Origin: Azoarcus sp.
GTDB lineage: Bacteria > Pseudomonadota > Gammaproteobacteria > Burkholderiales > Rhodocyclaceae
Assembly (NCBI GenBank): GCA_030656215.1
Contig: JAUSOD010000106.1
Coordinates: 92,964-156,963, forward strand
Reading direction: 5' to 3'
DNA: 64,000 nucleotides
The translations under genes and the position numbers were made by a program. Shown piece by piece: positions 1-9,638 of this stretch (within the stretch, counting starts at the first letter, position 1; each line of letters begins with the position of its first letter). Under the pieces are notes generated by a model, which was given only the letters and a program-made list of their open reading frames with translations, was not told the origin of the DNA and ran no database searches.

Positions 1-285
1 AAATGCCCGGTGTGGCAGTTCCATCAAATCTACTCCGATGATTCCGTTCGCGGGTGGGTGCAGGAAGGCTGCCGCAGCGCGGGTATCGGTTGCATCGAAT
101 GCAAGCAGCCGGTGATCGATGCCGTGCTCCACGAGCAGGCGGGGCTGCGTGAGCGCGCCCAGCCCTATGTGGAAGATCCCTCGCTGGTGCGCAATATCCT
201 GGCGGATGGCTGCGAGCGTGCGCGCAAACTCGCGCAGGAGACGATGCGCGATGTACGTGAGGCCATGGGCCTGGATTACGGTTGA
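1..285 (+). CDS. trpS: Tryptophan--tRNA ligase, C-terminal part (5' end outside window)
   Basis: The reading frame is open from base 1 to a TGA at 283-285 and gives about 94 residues. They match the C-terminal end of the longer tryptophanyl-tRNA synthetase type: a CRSAGIGCIECK segment followed by KQPVIDAV and a helical tail (GCERARKLAQETM, RDVREAMGL) typical of the tRNA-binding end of this class I enzyme. The enzyme charges tRNA-Trp in the cytoplasm. The ATP-binding HIGH and KMSKS motifs would lie upstream of the window, so completeness cannot be judged. scpA follows 44 bases later on the same strand. Confidence 0.85.
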   Translation, partial: KCPVWQFHQIYSDDSVRGWVQEGCRSAGIGCIECKQPVIDAVLHEQAGLRERAQPYVEDPSLVRNILADGCERARKLAQETMRDVREAMGLDYG

Positions 286-329
286 TCCGCCGCCATGGCT
301 GATGACTGCCGCTTGGTGTCGGTACTCGG

Positions 330-1160
330 ATGAATCTGGCGCTGGCGCTGGTCCCGGTTGAGACTGTCGATGACAGGGTGGCATTGGCACGCCTTTACGG
401 CGAGCCCGTGCTTGAACTGCCCAAAGACCTGTATATTCCGCCCGACGCGCTACAGATTTTTCTTGACGCATTCGAGGGACCGTTGGATCTGCTGCTGTAC
501 CTGATCCGCAAGGCCAACCTCAATGTGCTCGATATTCCGATGGCGCCCTTGACGGTGCAGTACCTGACCTACGTCGAGGCAATGCGCGCGAGCAATCTGG
601 AGCTCGCGGCCGATTACCTGTTGATGGCTGCTGTGCTGCTCGAGATCAAGTCGCGCATGCTGTTGCCGCGACCGCCGCGGGAAGCAGTCGACGAGGAGGA
701 TCCGCGGGCCGAACTGGTGCGTCGCCTGCTCGAGTACGAACAGACCAAGCTGGCTGCCGCAAGGCTCGATGCCCTGCCGCGGGTGGATCGCGACTTCGAG
801 TGGGTCAGCGTGTTCGTGGCCGAAAAGGTGGTGGAGCGTTTGCCCGACGTCAGTCTGCATGATCTGCAGCTGGCATGGCTGCGCATCATGAAGAAGGCGC
901 GTCTGACGCAGCATCACCGGGTAGGCCGCGAGCAACTGTCGGTGCGGGAACACATGACCGCGATCCTGCGCAAGCTGCGCGATGGTGGGTTCGTGGTGTT
1001 CGACTCCCTGTTTGATCCGGAGCAGGGGCCGGCCGGGCTGGTGGTGAATTTTCTCGCGGTGCTCGAACTGGTCAAGGAGCGGCTGGTCGAGGTGACGCAG
1101 AACGAGGCGTTTGCGCCCTTATACGTGAAGCTGGCAGATGGATCTGGTGACGACGCCTGA
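330..1160 (+). CDS. scpA: Segregation and condensation protein A (kleisin)
   Basis: The 276-residue product carries the ScpA signature near residues 45-75 ([21 protein letters not shown]), followed by the acidic helical middle and a C-terminal winged-helix half ending near [11 protein letters not shown]. ScpA is the kleisin that bridges the heads of the SMC dimer and acts with ScpB in chromosome compaction and segregation. Its 3' end overlaps scpB by 23 bases, so the two are probably translationally coupled. The ATG at 330 has only a weak ribosome-binding site. The first 40 residues precede the conserved domain, so a later start remains possible. Confidence 0.9.
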   Translation: MNLALALVPVETVDDRVALARLYGEPVLELPKDLYIPPDALQIFLDAFEGPLDLLLYLIRKANLNVLDIPMAPLTVQYLTYVEAMRASNLELAADYLLMAAVLLEIKSRMLLPRPPREAVDEEDPRAELVRRLLEYEQTKLAAARLDALPRVDRDFEWVSVFVAEKVVERLPDVSLHDLQLAWLRIMKKARLTQHHRVGREQLSVREHMTAILRKLRDGGFVVFDSLFDPEQGPAGLVVNFLAVLELVKERLVEVTQNEAFAPLYVKLADGSGDDA

Positions 1161-1740
1161 GCAATACAAACGCATCATCGAGACCGCGCTGCTGGCAAAT
1201 CCCGCGCCGCTGTCGGTGATAAGCTTGCGCGGCCTGTTCGATGCCGATCCCGGTGCAGATCTGGTGCGCCGCCTGCTCGACGAACTCCGCGCCGAGTGGG
1301 ACACGGCTGAGCGGGGCGTGGAACTGGTGCAGCTCGCCACGGGCTGGCGCTTTCAGACACGTCCGGCGTTTCAGGTCTACCTGGATCGCCTCAAAGAGGA
1401 AAAGCCGCCACGCTATTCGCGTGCGGTGATGGAAACATTGGCGATCGTTGCCTATCGCCAGCCGGTTACAAGAGGCGACATCGAGGATATCCGCGGTGTC
1501 GCCGTTTCGCCCGGCGTATTGAAGACCCTGGAGTCGCGGGGCTGGATCGACGTTGTCGGTCATCGTGACACACCGGGCCGCCCGGCCCTGTTTGCGACCA
1601 CGCGTCGTTTCCTGGATGACATGGGCTTGCGCAGCCTTACCGAGCTGCCGGCTCTCACCGAAATTGAAAGGATCATGGATCTTGTCGACACCACGCAAAT
1701 CCAATCGGCCGCTACGGCCGCCAACCAAGAAAACGACTGA
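1138..1740 (+). CDS. scpB: Segregation and condensation protein B
   Basis: The 200-residue protein shows the ScpB winged-helix layout. The motif [18 protein letters not shown] is followed by [12 protein letters not shown] and [18 protein letters not shown], the most conserved part of the family. ScpB dimers bind the ScpA kleisin in the SMC condensin complex. The start lies inside scpA (23-base overlap), which argues for coupled translation and equal dosage. The low-complexity tail ([12 protein letters not shown]) is typical of betaproteobacterial ScpB. rluB continues downstream in another frame. Confidence 0.9.
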   Translation: MDLVTTPEQYKRIIETALLANPAPLSVISLRGLFDADPGADLVRRLLDELRAEWDTAERGVELVQLATGWRFQTRPAFQVYLDRLKEEKPPRYSRAVMETLAIVAYRQPVTRGDIEDIRGVAVSPGVLKTLESRGWIDVVGHRDTPGRPALFATTRRFLDDMGLRSLTELPALTEIERIMDLVDTTQIQSAATAANQEND

Positions 1741-1759
1741 GTCGCCTGCGCGCGACACT

Positions 1760-2728
1760 GTGCGTGACAATCGCAGTCCTCGTCGCGCAGAAGGTGCGGA
1801 TGATCGCGACCCGGCGAAGCGGCCCGATGCGCACAAGTCGGCGCTGGGTACGCCGGCAGGCATGAAACCCGAGGGGCCCGGGCCTGCGCGTCGTCAGGGC
1901 GCGCCACGCGGTGCACCGGCGAGCTTCACCGAGCCGGAGCGCCTGCAGAAGGTGCTGTCCCAGGCCGGCGTCGCCTCACGTCGCGAGATCGAGGAGCTCG
2001 TGGTCGCTGGGCGGATTTCGGTCAATGGCTTGCCGGCCACGCTCGGGCAAAAAATTGGGCCGGGGGACCGGGTCAAGCTCAACGGAAAGCTGATTCCCTT
2101 GCGCTTCGTGCAGCGTACGCCGCGGGTGTTGATCTATCACAAGCCCGAGGGCGAGATCGTGTCCCGCGATGATCCCGAGGGCAGGCCAACGGTATTCGAA
2201 CGCCTTCCGGTGCTGCGCAAGGGGCGTTGGCTCGCAGTCGGACGTCTGGATTTCAATACTTCGGGTCTGTTGTTGTTTACCAGCGATGGCGAACTTGCCA
2301 ACCGGCTGATGCACCCCCGCTACGAGATCGATCGGCAGTACGCGGTGCGCCTGCTTGGCGAGCTGACCGCGGAGCAGGCGCGTGCGCTGACCGAGGGGAT
2401 TGCGCTCGAGGATGGCCCGGCCCGCTTCAACACCCTGCTCGATGCGGGGGGTGAAGGTGTCAATCACTGGTATCAGGTCACCCTGTCCGAGGGGCGCAAC
2501 CGCGAGGTGCGGCGCATGTTCGAGGCGCTCGGTCTCACCGTGAGCCGGCTGATGCGCGTTCGCTATGGTCCGGTCGAGCTCCCCTCGCGTCTCAAGCGTG
2601 GAATGTGGATGGAGATGCCCGAGGCCGAGGTGTGTGCGCTTGCCGGCCTGCCGCCACCCGTGCCGCAACAGGGCGCGCCAGGCAAGGCTCCGGCGCCCAA
2701 GCTCAGGCGTACGCTGCCGCGCGCCTGA
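1760..2728 (+). CDS. rluB: Pseudouridine synthase RluB family (23S rRNA)
   Basis: An S4 RNA-binding domain ([21 protein letters not shown]...GRISVNG) is followed by an RsuA/RluB catalytic domain with the aspartate motif [26 protein letters not shown] split around the active Asp, and then [12 protein letters not shown]. The family isomerises a uridine of 23S rRNA (position 2605 in E. coli). The start is uncertain: the frame is open from 1553, but the stretch before the S4 domain is a basic, Pro/Ala-rich linker. I chose the GTG at 1760, just after the scpB stop; an ATG at 1862 and an ATG at 1616 inside scpB are alternatives. The long basic N-terminus is common in betaproteobacterial homologues. 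Confidence 0.85.
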   Translation: MRDNRSPRRAEGADDRDPAKRPDAHKSALGTPAGMKPEGPGPARRQGAPRGAPASFTEPERLQKVLSQAGVASRREIEELVVAGRISVNGLPATLGQKIGPGDRVKLNGKLIPLRFVQRTPRVLIYHKPEGEIVSRDDPEGRPTVFERLPVLRKGRWLAVGRLDFNTSGLLLFTSDGELANRLMHPRYEIDRQYAVRLLGELTAEQARALTEGIALEDGPARFNTLLDAGGEGVNHWYQVTLSEGRNREVRRMFEALGLTVSRLMRVRYGPVELPSRLKRGMWMEMPEAEVCALAGLPPPVPQQGAPGKAPAPKLRRTLPRA

Positions 2729-2840
2729 TAGTCGCGGGCAGCAAGGTCCGCAAGGTGGGCGTGCTCCCGCCGGCCGGGTTGCCAAGACTGTCTCCAGACA
2801 ATATAGCCCGTCGGGTATTCCGCCTGTAATTGACGGGGGT

Positions 2841-2870
2841 TTGCCCGTGACGGGCTTTTCAAGCTATACT
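2841..2870 (+). promoter_or_regulatory. Putative sigma-70 promoter of the rimP-nusA-infB operon
   Basis: TTGCCC at 2841-2846 and TATACT at 2865-2870 are separated by 18 bases, in the gap after rluB and before the leader hairpins. The -10 is one mismatch from consensus and the -35 two. No other good pair is visible in the gap. Confidence 0.5.
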
Positions 2871-2886
2871 CGACTGGCTTTAACAG

Positions 2887-2957
2887 GTGCCCTGATAATT
2901 GGGCACGCTGTTTCTCCGGTTGGGGTTCAACAGGGATGGGCGTTTCGCCCATTTTTT
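2887..2957 (+). promoter_or_regulatory. rimP leader: two hairpins, the second terminator-like (possible attenuator)
   Basis: GTGCCC (2887-2892) pairs with GGGCAC (2901-2906) across an 8-base loop. Further on, ATGGGCG (2936-2942), loop TTT, CGCCCAT (2946-2952) forms a 7-bp stem followed at once by a run of T (2952-2957). The second element has the shape of an intrinsic terminator but lies about 66 bases downstream of the promoter and 25 bases before the rimP ATG. It would therefore act before the operon rather than after a gene. The operon encodes NusA, an antitermination and pausing factor, so attenuation with NusA feedback is plausible. That role is inference. Confidence 0.5.
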
Positions 2958-2982
2958 ATTTGTAGTCGCGGATGGCACGGTT

Positions 2983-3417
2983 ATGCGGGTGGATTCTGGA
3001 AGTCTGATAGAACAGGTTGTCACCGGGCTCGGGTTCGAGCTGGTGGACGTCGAGATGTCACCGAAAGGTCGATTGCTGCGCGTTTTCATCGATATCGAAC
3101 GGGGCATCACGGTCGACGACTGTGCCACTGTCAGTAACCAGCTGACCCGCGTTTTCGAGGTCGAGAACGTGGATTACGACCGCCTTGAAGTTTCCTCCCC
3201 CGGGCTCGATCGGCCGCTGAAAAAGCTGTCCGACTTCGAACGTTTTGCCGGGCACGATATCCAGTTGCGGGTGTCCGTGCCGGTTGGTAACCAACGAAAT
3301 TTTGTGGGTGTGCTTCAAGGGGTGCGTGATGGCTCAGTTGTGCTCACCACCGAGAAGGGCGAAATGCTCCTTCCTTTTGACGATATCGAGAAGGCACGCC
3401 TTGTTCCGAAATTCTAA
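2983..3417 (+). CDS. rimP: Ribosome maturation factor RimP
   Basis: The 144-residue product has the RimP N-terminal motif (LGFELVDVEMSPKGRLLRVFID), the central DDCATVSNQLTRVF, and the junction segment VSSPGLDRPLKK near residues 80-95. A C-terminal small beta-barrel ends FDDIEKARLVPKF. RimP binds the 30S subunit late in assembly. The frame stays open upstream to 2899, but that part lies in the hairpin leader, so the ATG at 2983 is preferred. It is the first gene of the rimP-nusA-infB-rbfA-truB operon, a conserved order in proteobacteria. Confidence 0.9.
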   Translation: MRVDSGSLIEQVVTGLGFELVDVEMSPKGRLLRVFIDIERGITVDDCATVSNQLTRVFEVENVDYDRLEVSSPGLDRPLKKLSDFERFAGHDIQLRVSVPVGNQRNFVGVLQGVRDGSVVLTTEKGEMLLPFDDIEKARLVPKF

Positions 3418-3444
3418 GATTCTGGATGTGGAGGTTTTCCTGAA

Positions 3445-4920
3445 ATGAGCCGCGAAATTCTGCTGCTTGTGGATGCGCTGGCGCGTGAGAAGAACGTCGC
3501 CAAAGACATCGTGTTTGCCGCACTCGAGTCGGCGCTTGCCTCCGCGACCAAGAAGCGCGTTCATGACGATGCCGACGTGCGCGTCACAATCGATCGTGAA
3601 ACGGGTGATTACGAGTCGTTCCGGCGCTGGGTGGTCATGCCCGACGAGGACGTGACCAACGACGAAGCCGAGATGGGCATCATCGATGCACGTGACGTGA
3701 AGTCCGATGTGGTCCTCGGCGATTACATCGAGGAGCCGCTCGAGCCGATCGATTTCGGTCGTATCGGTGCGCAGGCGGCCAAGCAGGTCATCCTGCAGAA
3801 AATCCGTGACGCCGAGCGCGAACAGGTGCTGAACGACTTCCTTGATCGCAAGGAATTCCTTGTGTCGGGTTCGATCAAGCGCATGGAGCGTGGTAACGCG
3901 ATCATCGAGGTTGGTCGGATGGAGGCAGTGCTTCCGCGCGATCAGCAGATCCCGCGTGAGAATTTGCGTGTCGGCGACCGCATCAGGGCTTATCTGCTCA
4001 AGATCGACCGTGGCGCCCGTGGCCCGCAGTTGATCCTGTCGCGTACCGCTCCCGAGTTTCTGATGAAGTTGTTCGAGCTCGAAGTCCCCGAGATCGAGGA
4101 CGGCCTGCTCGAGATGAAGGCGTGCGCACGTGATCCGGGCCTGCGCGCCAAGGTCGCGGTGAAGTCCAACGATCCGCGTATCGATCCGATTGGAACCTGC
4201 GTCGGTTTGCGCGGCTCGCGCGTGACGGCGGTTCGCAACGAAATTGGCGGCGAACAGGTCGACATCATCGTATGGGCGGCTGATCCGGCCCAGTTCGTGA
4301 TCGCGGCATTGCAGCCGGCCGAGGTCGTGTCCATTGTGGTAGACGAAGAGTCGCACGCGATGGACGTGGTGGTGGATGAGAACAATCTGGCCATTTCCAT
4401 CGGTCGCAATGGTCAGAATGTCAAGCTGGCGTCGGAGCTGACCGGCTGGACCATCAATCTGATGAGCGAGCAGGAGTCCGCGGCGCGGTCCGACCAGGAG
4501 CGCAGTGACTTGCGCGCCCTGTTCATTGCCAAGCTGGATGTGGATGAAGAAGTGGCCGATATCATCATCGACGAGGGTTTCTCTTCACTCGAAGAGATTG
4601 CCTACGTACCGCTCGCGGAAATGCTTGAAATCGAAGCGTTCGATGAGGATACGGTCAGTGAATTGCGCAACCGTGCGCGCAATGTGCTGTTGACTGAAGC
4701 AATTGTGACCGAGGAACAGCTGGAAAACGTCGCTGACGACCTGCTGAGCCTCGATGGCATGGACAAGGCGCTTGCCGCAACGCTGGCAAGCCACAAGATT
4801 CGCACCCGGGACGATCTGGCTGACCTAGCGGTCGACGAGCTGGTCGAAATGGCCGGGATCGACGACGAAAGAGCCAAGGCGCTGATATCTGTTGCTCGCG
4901 CCCACTGGTTCGAAGAATGA
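3445..4920 (+). CDS. nusA: Transcription termination/antitermination factor NusA
   Basis: The 491-residue length matches proteobacterial NusA. In order: an N-terminal RNA-polymerase-binding domain ([18 protein letters not shown]), an S1 domain from about residue 135 ([18 protein letters not shown]), two KH domains ([41 protein letters not shown]), and two acidic C-terminal AR repeats containing [13 protein letters not shown] and the [16 protein letters not shown] helix-hairpin pair. NusA binds paused RNA polymerase and modulates pausing, termination and antitermination. It starts 28 bases after rimP with AGG-rich spacing (GTGGAGG at 3427-3433). Confidence 0.95.
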   Translation: MSREILLLVDALAREKNVAKDIVFAALESALASATKKRVHDDADVRVTIDRETGDYESFRRWVVMPDEDVTNDEAEMGIIDARDVKSDVVLGDYIEEPLEPIDFGRIGAQAAKQVILQKIRDAEREQVLNDFLDRKEFLVSGSIKRMERGNAIIEVGRMEAVLPRDQQIPRENLRVGDRIRAYLLKIDRGARGPQLILSRTAPEFLMKLFELEVPEIEDGLLEMKACARDPGLRAKVAVKSNDPRIDPIGTCVGLRGSRVTAVRNEIGGEQVDIIVWAADPAQFVIAALQPAEVVSIVVDEESHAMDVVVDENNLAISIGRNGQNVKLASELTGWTINLMSEQESAARSDQERSDLRALFIAKLDVDEEVADIIIDEGFSSLEEIAYVPLAEMLEIEAFDEDTVSELRNRARNVLLTEAIVTEEQLENVADDLLSLDGMDKALAATLASHKIRTRDDLADLAVDELVEMAGIDDERAKALISVARAHWFEE

Positions 4921-4933
4921 CGGGAGGGCAGTA

Positions 4934-7804
4934 ATGGAACAGATGAGCGTGACCCAGTTTGCCGGCGAACTGAAAATGCCGGCGGTGGCGCTGCTCGAGC
5001 AGTTGAAGCGTGCCGGGGTGGACAAGACCGGTACCAACGATATGCTGACCGAGCAGGACAAGGCGCGTCTGCTTGACTACCTTCGTCGTGCGCATGGCGA
5101 TACCGAACCAAAGGGCAAGATCACCCTGACCCGCAAGCAGACCTCCGAGATCCGTGCAACGGACTCGACGGGCCGCGCCCGCACTGTTCAGGTGGAGGTC
5201 CGCAAGAAGCGGACCTTCGTCAAGCGCGACGAGCCGCTTGCAGCGGGCAGTGTGGCGGAAGCCGCTGTCGAGGAAGTGCTGCCCGAGAGCGCGGATGTCG
5301 AGCTGGCGGCTGAATCGGCCGAACCCGTGCTTGCGGTCGTCGATACTCCGCCGGTGGTCGAGCAAGCGCCGGTCGCTCCGGAACCGGTGGTGGTCGAACC
5401 GGTCGTGGTCGAGGTGCCTGTGGCAGAACCTGAACCCGCGCCGGTTATCGTGCCCGACGTTGTTGCGGAGACGGCTCCGGTCGTGGAGGCGCCGGCTGCA
5501 ACCGAAGCGGTCGATGCAAAGCCTGCAACAACGATCAGACGTACCCGCCCGGTGCCCATCAGTCAGATCCTCAGTGACGAAGAAGTCGCCTCACGCGAAC
5601 GTGAGACGCGCCGTCACCGCGAGCTGGTCGAGCGCCAGCAGGCGGATCTCCGTGCGCGGCAGGAACGTGACCTTGCGTCCAAGGCTGCTGTCGAAGCACG
5701 CAAGGCCGACGAGGAAGCACGCGTCCGCGCCGAGCAGCAGAAGAAGGAAGAGGCTGCTCGTCCGCCGGTCGAAGTTGCGAAGCCCGCGGCCAAGCCTGCG
5801 CCCAAGGCCACCACCGGCACGCTGCATCGTCCGGCCAAGACCGAAGACAAGCCGGCCAAGGATGCTGCCGCCAAGCGCGGCGGTGTGCGCGAGAACGAAA
5901 GTGCCAAACGTCGTGGTCTGAAGACACGTGGCGAAGTTGGCGCATCGACGACCGGCAATGCCTGGCGCGGTGCCAAGGGTGGCGGCCGTCATGGCAGTCG
6001 CCACCAGCAGGACGATCGACCGACTTTCCAGGCTCCCAGCGAGCCGATCGTGCACGAAGTTCATGTGCCCGAAACCATCACTGTGGCCGATCTTGCCCAC
6101 AAGATGTCGGTCAAGGCCACTGAAGTGATCAAGGCGCTCATGAAGATGGGCATGATGGTCACGATCAATCAGGTGCTCGATCAGGAAACCGCGATGATCA
6201 TCGTGGAAGAGCTGGGTCACCAGGCCTTTGCGGCCAAGCTGGACGACCCGGATGCCTTCCTCGAAGAGAATGTCGAACACAAGGATTTCGAGCTTCTGCC
6301 TCGTGCTCCGGTCGTGACCGTGATGGGTCACGTCGACCACGGCAAGACCTCGCTGCTCGATTACATCCGACGCGCCAAGGTCGCAGCGGGTGAGTTCGGT
6401 GGAATCACGCAGCACATCGGTGCGTACCACGTGGAAACCCCACGCGGCATGATCACCTTCCTCGATACCCCGGGTCACGAGGCATTCACTGCCATGCGTG
6501 CCCGTGGTGCCAAGGCCACCGACATCGTCATTCTGGTGGTGGCGGCGGACGACGGTGTGATGCCGCAGACCCGCGAAGCCATTCACCACGCCAAGGCGGC
6601 CAATGTGCCGCTGGTGGTGGCGATCACCAAGATCGACAAGCCCGATGCCAATCTGGAGCGGGTCAAGCAGGAACTGGTTGCCGAGAGCGTGATCCCCGAG
6701 GAGTACGGCGGCGAAGTGATGTTCGTGCCGGTTTCCGCCAAGACCGGGGCTGGCGTGGACGAGCTTCTCGAAGCACTGCTGTTGCAGGCCGAGGTGCTGG
6801 AATTGGCCGCTGCAGTGGATTCGCCGGCCAAGGGTCTCATCGTTGAGGCACGTCTTGACAAGGGTCGCGGCCCGGTGGCTTCGCTGCTGGTTTTGTCCGG
6901 CACCCTGCGCAAGGGCGATGTGCTGCTGGTCGGTGCCACGTTTGGCCGAATTCGGGCCATGCTGGACGAGAATGGCAAGTCGATCGACTCGGCAGGGCCG
7001 TCCATTCCGGTGGAAATTCTCGGCTTGTCCGACGTTCCGGCGGCGGGTGACGAGGCGATCGCGCTGGCTGACGAAAAGAAGGCGCGTGAAATCGCACTCT
7101 TCCGTCAGGGCAAGTACCGCGATGTCAAACTGGCCAAGCAGCAGGCGTCCAAGCTCGAGAGCATGTTCGAGCAGATGGCCGATGGCGAGGTCAAGAGCCT
7201 CCCGCTCATCATCAAGGCCGACGTTCAGGGTTCGCAGGAAGCCTTGGTGCAGTCGCTGGTCAAGCTTTCCAACGATGAAGTCCGGGTCAATGTCATCCAC
7301 GGTGCCGTGGGTGCCATCTCCGAGTCGGATGTGAACCTGGCGCAGGCCTCGGGTGCGGTCATCATCGGTTTCAACACGCGTGCCGATGCGGGCGCGCGCA
7401 AGCTGGCCGAGACCTTCGGGGTCGATATCCGCTACTACAACATCATCTACGATGCGGTGGATGAGGTTCGGGCTGCGTTGTCGGGCATGCTGGCGCCGGA
7501 GAAGCGCGAGGAAATCACCGGTATGGTCGAGATCCGTCAGGTCTTCACGATCTCCAGAGTAGGCTCGGTTGCAGGTTGCTATGTGCTCGAAGGTTTGATC
7601 AAGCGCGGTTCCTCGGTGCGTCTGCTGCGCAACCACACGGTGGTGTGGACCGGCGAGCTCGAGTCGCTCAAGCGCTTCAAGGATGACGTCAAGGAGGTCA
7701 AGTTCGGATACGAATGCGGTCTCCAGCTCAAGAACTACAACGACATCCAGGTTGGCGACCAGCTCGAGGCTTTCGAGATCAAGGAAGTTGCGCGGACGCT
7801 CTGA
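4934..7804 (+). CDS. infB: Translation initiation factor IF-2
   Basis: The 956-residue GTPase has two IF2N modules (start, and about residues 375-430), separated by a long Pro/Glu/Val-rich then Lys/Arg/Glu-rich linker. The G domain follows: G1 [13 protein letters not shown]2 [11 protein letters not shown]3 DTPGHEAF, G4 TKIDKP and G5 SAKTG. Domains II-IV end with the C2 domain that binds initiator tRNA. IF-2 delivers fMet-tRNA to the 30S subunit and promotes subunit joining. I chose the ATG at 4934 because GGGAGGG lies 7 bases upstream and homologues begin close to [10 protein letters not shown]. nusA ends 13 bases before. Confidence 0.96.
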   Translation: MEQMSVTQFAGELKMPAVALLEQLKRAGVDKTGTNDMLTEQDKARLLDYLRRAHGDTEPKGKITLTRKQTSEIRATDSTGRARTVQVEVRKKRTFVKRDEPLAAGSVAEAAVEEVLPESADVELAAESAEPVLAVVDTPPVVEQAPVAPEPVVVEPVVVEVPVAEPEPAPVIVPDVVAETAPVVEAPAATEAVDAKPATTIRRTRPVPISQILSDEEVASRERETRRHRELVERQQADLRARQERDLASKAAVEARKADEEARVRAEQQKKEEAARPPVEVAKPAAKPAPKATTGTLHRPAKTEDKPAKDAAAKRGGVRENESAKRRGLKTRGEVGASTTGNAWRGAKGGGRHGSRHQQDDRPTFQAPSEPIVHEVHVPETITVADLAHKMSVKATEVIKALMKMGMMVTINQVLDQETAMIIVEELGHQAFAAKLDDPDAFLEENVEHKDFELLPRAPVVTVMGHVDHGKTSLLDYIRRAKVAAGEFGGITQHIGAYHVETPRGMITFLDTPGHEAFTAMRARGAKATDIVILVVAADDGVMPQTREAIHHAKAANVPLVVAITKIDKPDANLERVKQELVAESVIPEEYGGEVMFVPVSAKTGAGVDELLEALLLQAEVLELAAAVDSPAKGLIVEARLDKGRGPVASLLVLSGTLRKGDVLLVGATFGRIRAMLDENGKSIDSAGPSIPVEILGLSDVPAAGDEAIALADEKKAREIALFRQGKYRDVKLAKQQASKLESMFEQMADGEVKSLPLIIKADVQGSQEALVQSLVKLSNDEVRVNVIHGAVGAISESDVNLAQASGAVIIGFNTRADAGARKLAETFGVDIRYYNIIYDAVDEVRAALSGMLAPEKREEITGMVEIRQVFTISRVGSVAGCYVLEGLIKRGSSVRLLRNHTVVWTGELESLKRFKDDVKEVKFGYECGLQLKNYNDIQVGDQLEAFEIKEVARTL

Positions 7805-7807
7805 TCG

Positions 7808-8191
7808 ATGCCAAAGGAATATTCCCGTAGCCAGCGTGTGGTGGAGCAGATCCGCCGCGAGCTGGCAGAGTTGATCAGGATGGAAGTGAAGGATCCGCGC
7901 GTCGGCTTCATTACCCTCACCGATGTCGAGATCACGCCCGACTATGCGCACGCCAAGGTGTTTTTCACCTCGATGACCGGGCACGAAAGTGTCCCGGAAA
8001 TTCTCAAGGGGCTGAATCGTGCGAGTGGATTCCTGCGTCGTGAGCTTGGCCGCAGGATTCGCATCCACACCATTCCGGAGCTTCACTTCCAGTACGACAA
8101 GTCGGTGGAGGAGGGCAGTCGCCTGTCCCAGCTTATCGACCGCACCGTGCGCGAGGATGAAGAGCGTACGCGTGACGAGAATGCAGACTGA
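7808..8191 (+). CDS. rbfA: Ribosome-binding factor A
   Basis: The 127-residue, KH-fold protein has the usual RbfA features: SQRVVEQIRRELAELI at the start, DPRVGFITLTDVEITPDYAHAKVFF in the middle and RRELGRRIRIHTIPELHFQYDKSVEEG at the end. RbfA binds the 16S rRNA 5' helix region during cold-sensitive late maturation of the 30S subunit. It begins 3 bases after the infB stop, consistent with cotranscription and probable translational coupling. The acidic C-terminal tail is typical. Confidence 0.95.
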   Translation: MPKEYSRSQRVVEQIRRELAELIRMEVKDPRVGFITLTDVEITPDYAHAKVFFTSMTGHESVPEILKGLNRASGFLRRELGRRIRIHTIPELHFQYDKSVEEGSRLSQLIDRTVREDEERTRDENAD

Positions 8192-8212
8192 GCGCACGCG
8201 GGTTTGAAGGGC

Positions 8213-9127
8213 ATGCAACGGAAGATTATCCGTCGCCGGGTCGACGGTGTGCTGCTGCTCGACAAGCCCACCGGGGTGACTTCGAATGGTGCGTTACAGA
8301 CGGCCCGCCGTTTGTTGAACGCGGCAAAGGCAGGTCACACCGGTACCCTTGACCCGATGGCGAGTGGCTTGTTGCCTCTGACCTTTGGCGAAGCCACCAA
8401 GTTTTCGCAGATGCTGCTCGACGCCGACAAGGCCTACGAGGCAGGCGTGCAACTTGGCGTCGATACCGATACGGGCGACGCCGAGGGGCAGGTGTTGGCG
8501 ACGAATCCGGTCGCGGTTGACGAGGCGCAGCTTCGGGCGGTGCTCGAGCGCTTTGTTGGCGACATCGAGCAGGTGCCGCCAATGTACTCCGCGCTCAAGC
8601 GTAACGGAAAGCCGCTGTACGAATATGCTCGTGCAGGTATCGAGGTCGAGCGCAGTGCCCGTCGGATCCGGATCGCGGCAATTGAACTGGTTTCCTTCGA
8701 CGGCAGCCGTTTTACCATACGCGTCGATTGCAGCAAGGGAACCTACATTCGCACCTTGGCAATGGATATCGGTGCGGCGCTGGGCTGTGGGGCGCACCTG
8801 TGTGCCTTGCGCCGGACGCGGATCGGCGAGTTCGTCATCGCCGAGGGTATTCCGCTCAGTCAGCTCGAGGAGGTGGAAGGTGAGGCCCGGGATGCACTTC
8901 TGGCGCCTGCCGATACGCTGGTGAGCGCGTTTCCGCGGATCGACCTGGATGCCGCTCAGGCGGCGCTCATGCTGCATGGACAGCCCCTGAGCCTGCAGGA
9001 GCAAGGGCAGGGTTTTGCCCGCATATATGGTCCGGAAGCCTTTCTCGGTCTTGCCGAATGGAAGGTGGATGGCAAATTGTGGGCGAAGCGCCTCATCGCA
9101 ACCGGTGAGGCGAATCAAAATACGTGA
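8213..9127 (+). CDS. truB: tRNA pseudouridine(55) synthase TruB
   Basis: The 304-residue protein contains the TruB motif I GVLLLDKPTGVTSN and the catalytic aspartate motif GHTGTLDPMASGLLPL near residues 45-60. YSALKRNGKPLYEYARAG and the DCSKGTYIRTLAMDIG motif follow, then a C-terminal PUA-like part. It makes pseudouridine 55 in the T-loop of tRNAs. The ATG at 8213 has GAAGGG just upstream; a TTG at 8204 is in the same frame. It closes the rimP-infB operon; a separate promoter for rpsO lies just after its stop. Confidence 0.93.
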   Translation: MQRKIIRRRVDGVLLLDKPTGVTSNGALQTARRLLNAAKAGHTGTLDPMASGLLPLTFGEATKFSQMLLDADKAYEAGVQLGVDTDTGDAEGQVLATNPVAVDEAQLRAVLERFVGDIEQVPPMYSALKRNGKPLYEYARAGIEVERSARRIRIAAIELVSFDGSRFTIRVDCSKGTYIRTLAMDIGAALGCGAHLCALRRTRIGEFVIAEGIPLSQLEEVEGEARDALLAPADTLVSAFPRIDLDAAQAALMLHGQPLSLQEQGQGFARIYGPEAFLGLAEWKVDGKLWAKRLIATGEANQNT

Positions 9128-9133
9128 TTTTGA

Positions 9134-9163
9134 TTGAAATTTTGGTGCGGCATTGGGTATAAT
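9134..9163 (+). promoter_or_regulatory. Putative rpsO promoter
   Basis: TTGAAA at 9134-9139 and a perfect TATAAT at 9158-9163 are separated by 18 bases, 42 bases before the rpsO ATG. It lies in an AT-rich patch directly after truB. Confidence 0.65.
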
Positions 9164-9205
9164 CCACCGCTTCTGATTGGTCGAACGAAAAGAGTAAACA
9201 CGCAC

Positions 9206-9475
9206 ATGTCTCTCGATATTGCAACCAAAGCGCAAGTTGTCACCGATTACCAGCGCGCGCCGGGTGATACCGGTTCGCCGGAAGTTCAGGTCGCACTGCT
9301 GACTGCCCGTATCAACGGCCTGACTGGTCATTTCAAGGAACACGGCAAGGATCATCACTCCCGCCGCGGTCTGTTGAAGATGGTCAGCCAGCGTCGCAAG
9401 CTGCTCGACTACCTGAAGGGTCGGAACGCCGATGGCTACCGCAGCCTGATCGAACGTCTGGGCCTGCGCAAGTAA
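9206..9475 (+). CDS. rpsO: Small ribosomal subunit protein S15
   Basis: The 89-residue length is standard for S15. The helical signature is intact, with [23 protein letters not shown] and [22 protein letters not shown], ending RLGLRK. S15 binds the central domain of 16S rRNA and bridges to the 50S subunit. The frame runs further upstream, but the ATG at 9206 is the family start and follows the promoter. The 5' untranslated region is long enough for the translational autoregulation known for S15, though I did not identify the structure. Confidence 0.96.
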   Translation: MSLDIATKAQVVTDYQRAPGDTGSPEVQVALLTARINGLTGHFKEHGKDHHSRRGLLKMVSQRRKLLDYLKGRNADGYRSLIERLGLRK

Positions 9476-9529
9476 GTCGCTGTTCGTGATCAGCCCGACA
9501 GCGCCCGAAACGGCGGCCTGAGCAAGAGA

Positions 9530-9573
9530 AGCCGGAGCGACCTTCACAGGTCGTGCCGGCTTTGTTGTTTTTT
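9530..9573 (+). terminator. Intrinsic terminator or attenuator between rpsO and pnp
   Basis: AGCCGG (9530-9535) and CGACCT pair with AGGTCG and CCGGCT (ending 9561) around a TCAC loop, with a small internal mismatch. TTTGTTGTTTTTT follows. It could end rpsO transcripts or partly attenuate readthrough into pnp. Confidence 0.65.
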
Positions 9574-9638
9574 GGGCTCGGGTTTTGGTCGCTCCTGCAG
9601 TTGTTGTTCGCTGCATTCATTGATTAAAGGAATTCACT

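Noticed and set aside
5290..5530. Repetitive GTGGTCGAACC-like stretches in infB, considered as a tandem repeat or CRISPR
   Set aside because: They encode the Pro/Glu/Val-rich linker of IF-2 in frame; there is no regular repeat-spacer pattern, and no CRISPR array was seen anywhere in the window.
5591..8218. An 875-codon minus-strand frame across infB and rbfA
   Set aside because: Antisense shadow of infB, with no recognisable domains or ribosome site; the plus-strand product has complete GTPase motifs.
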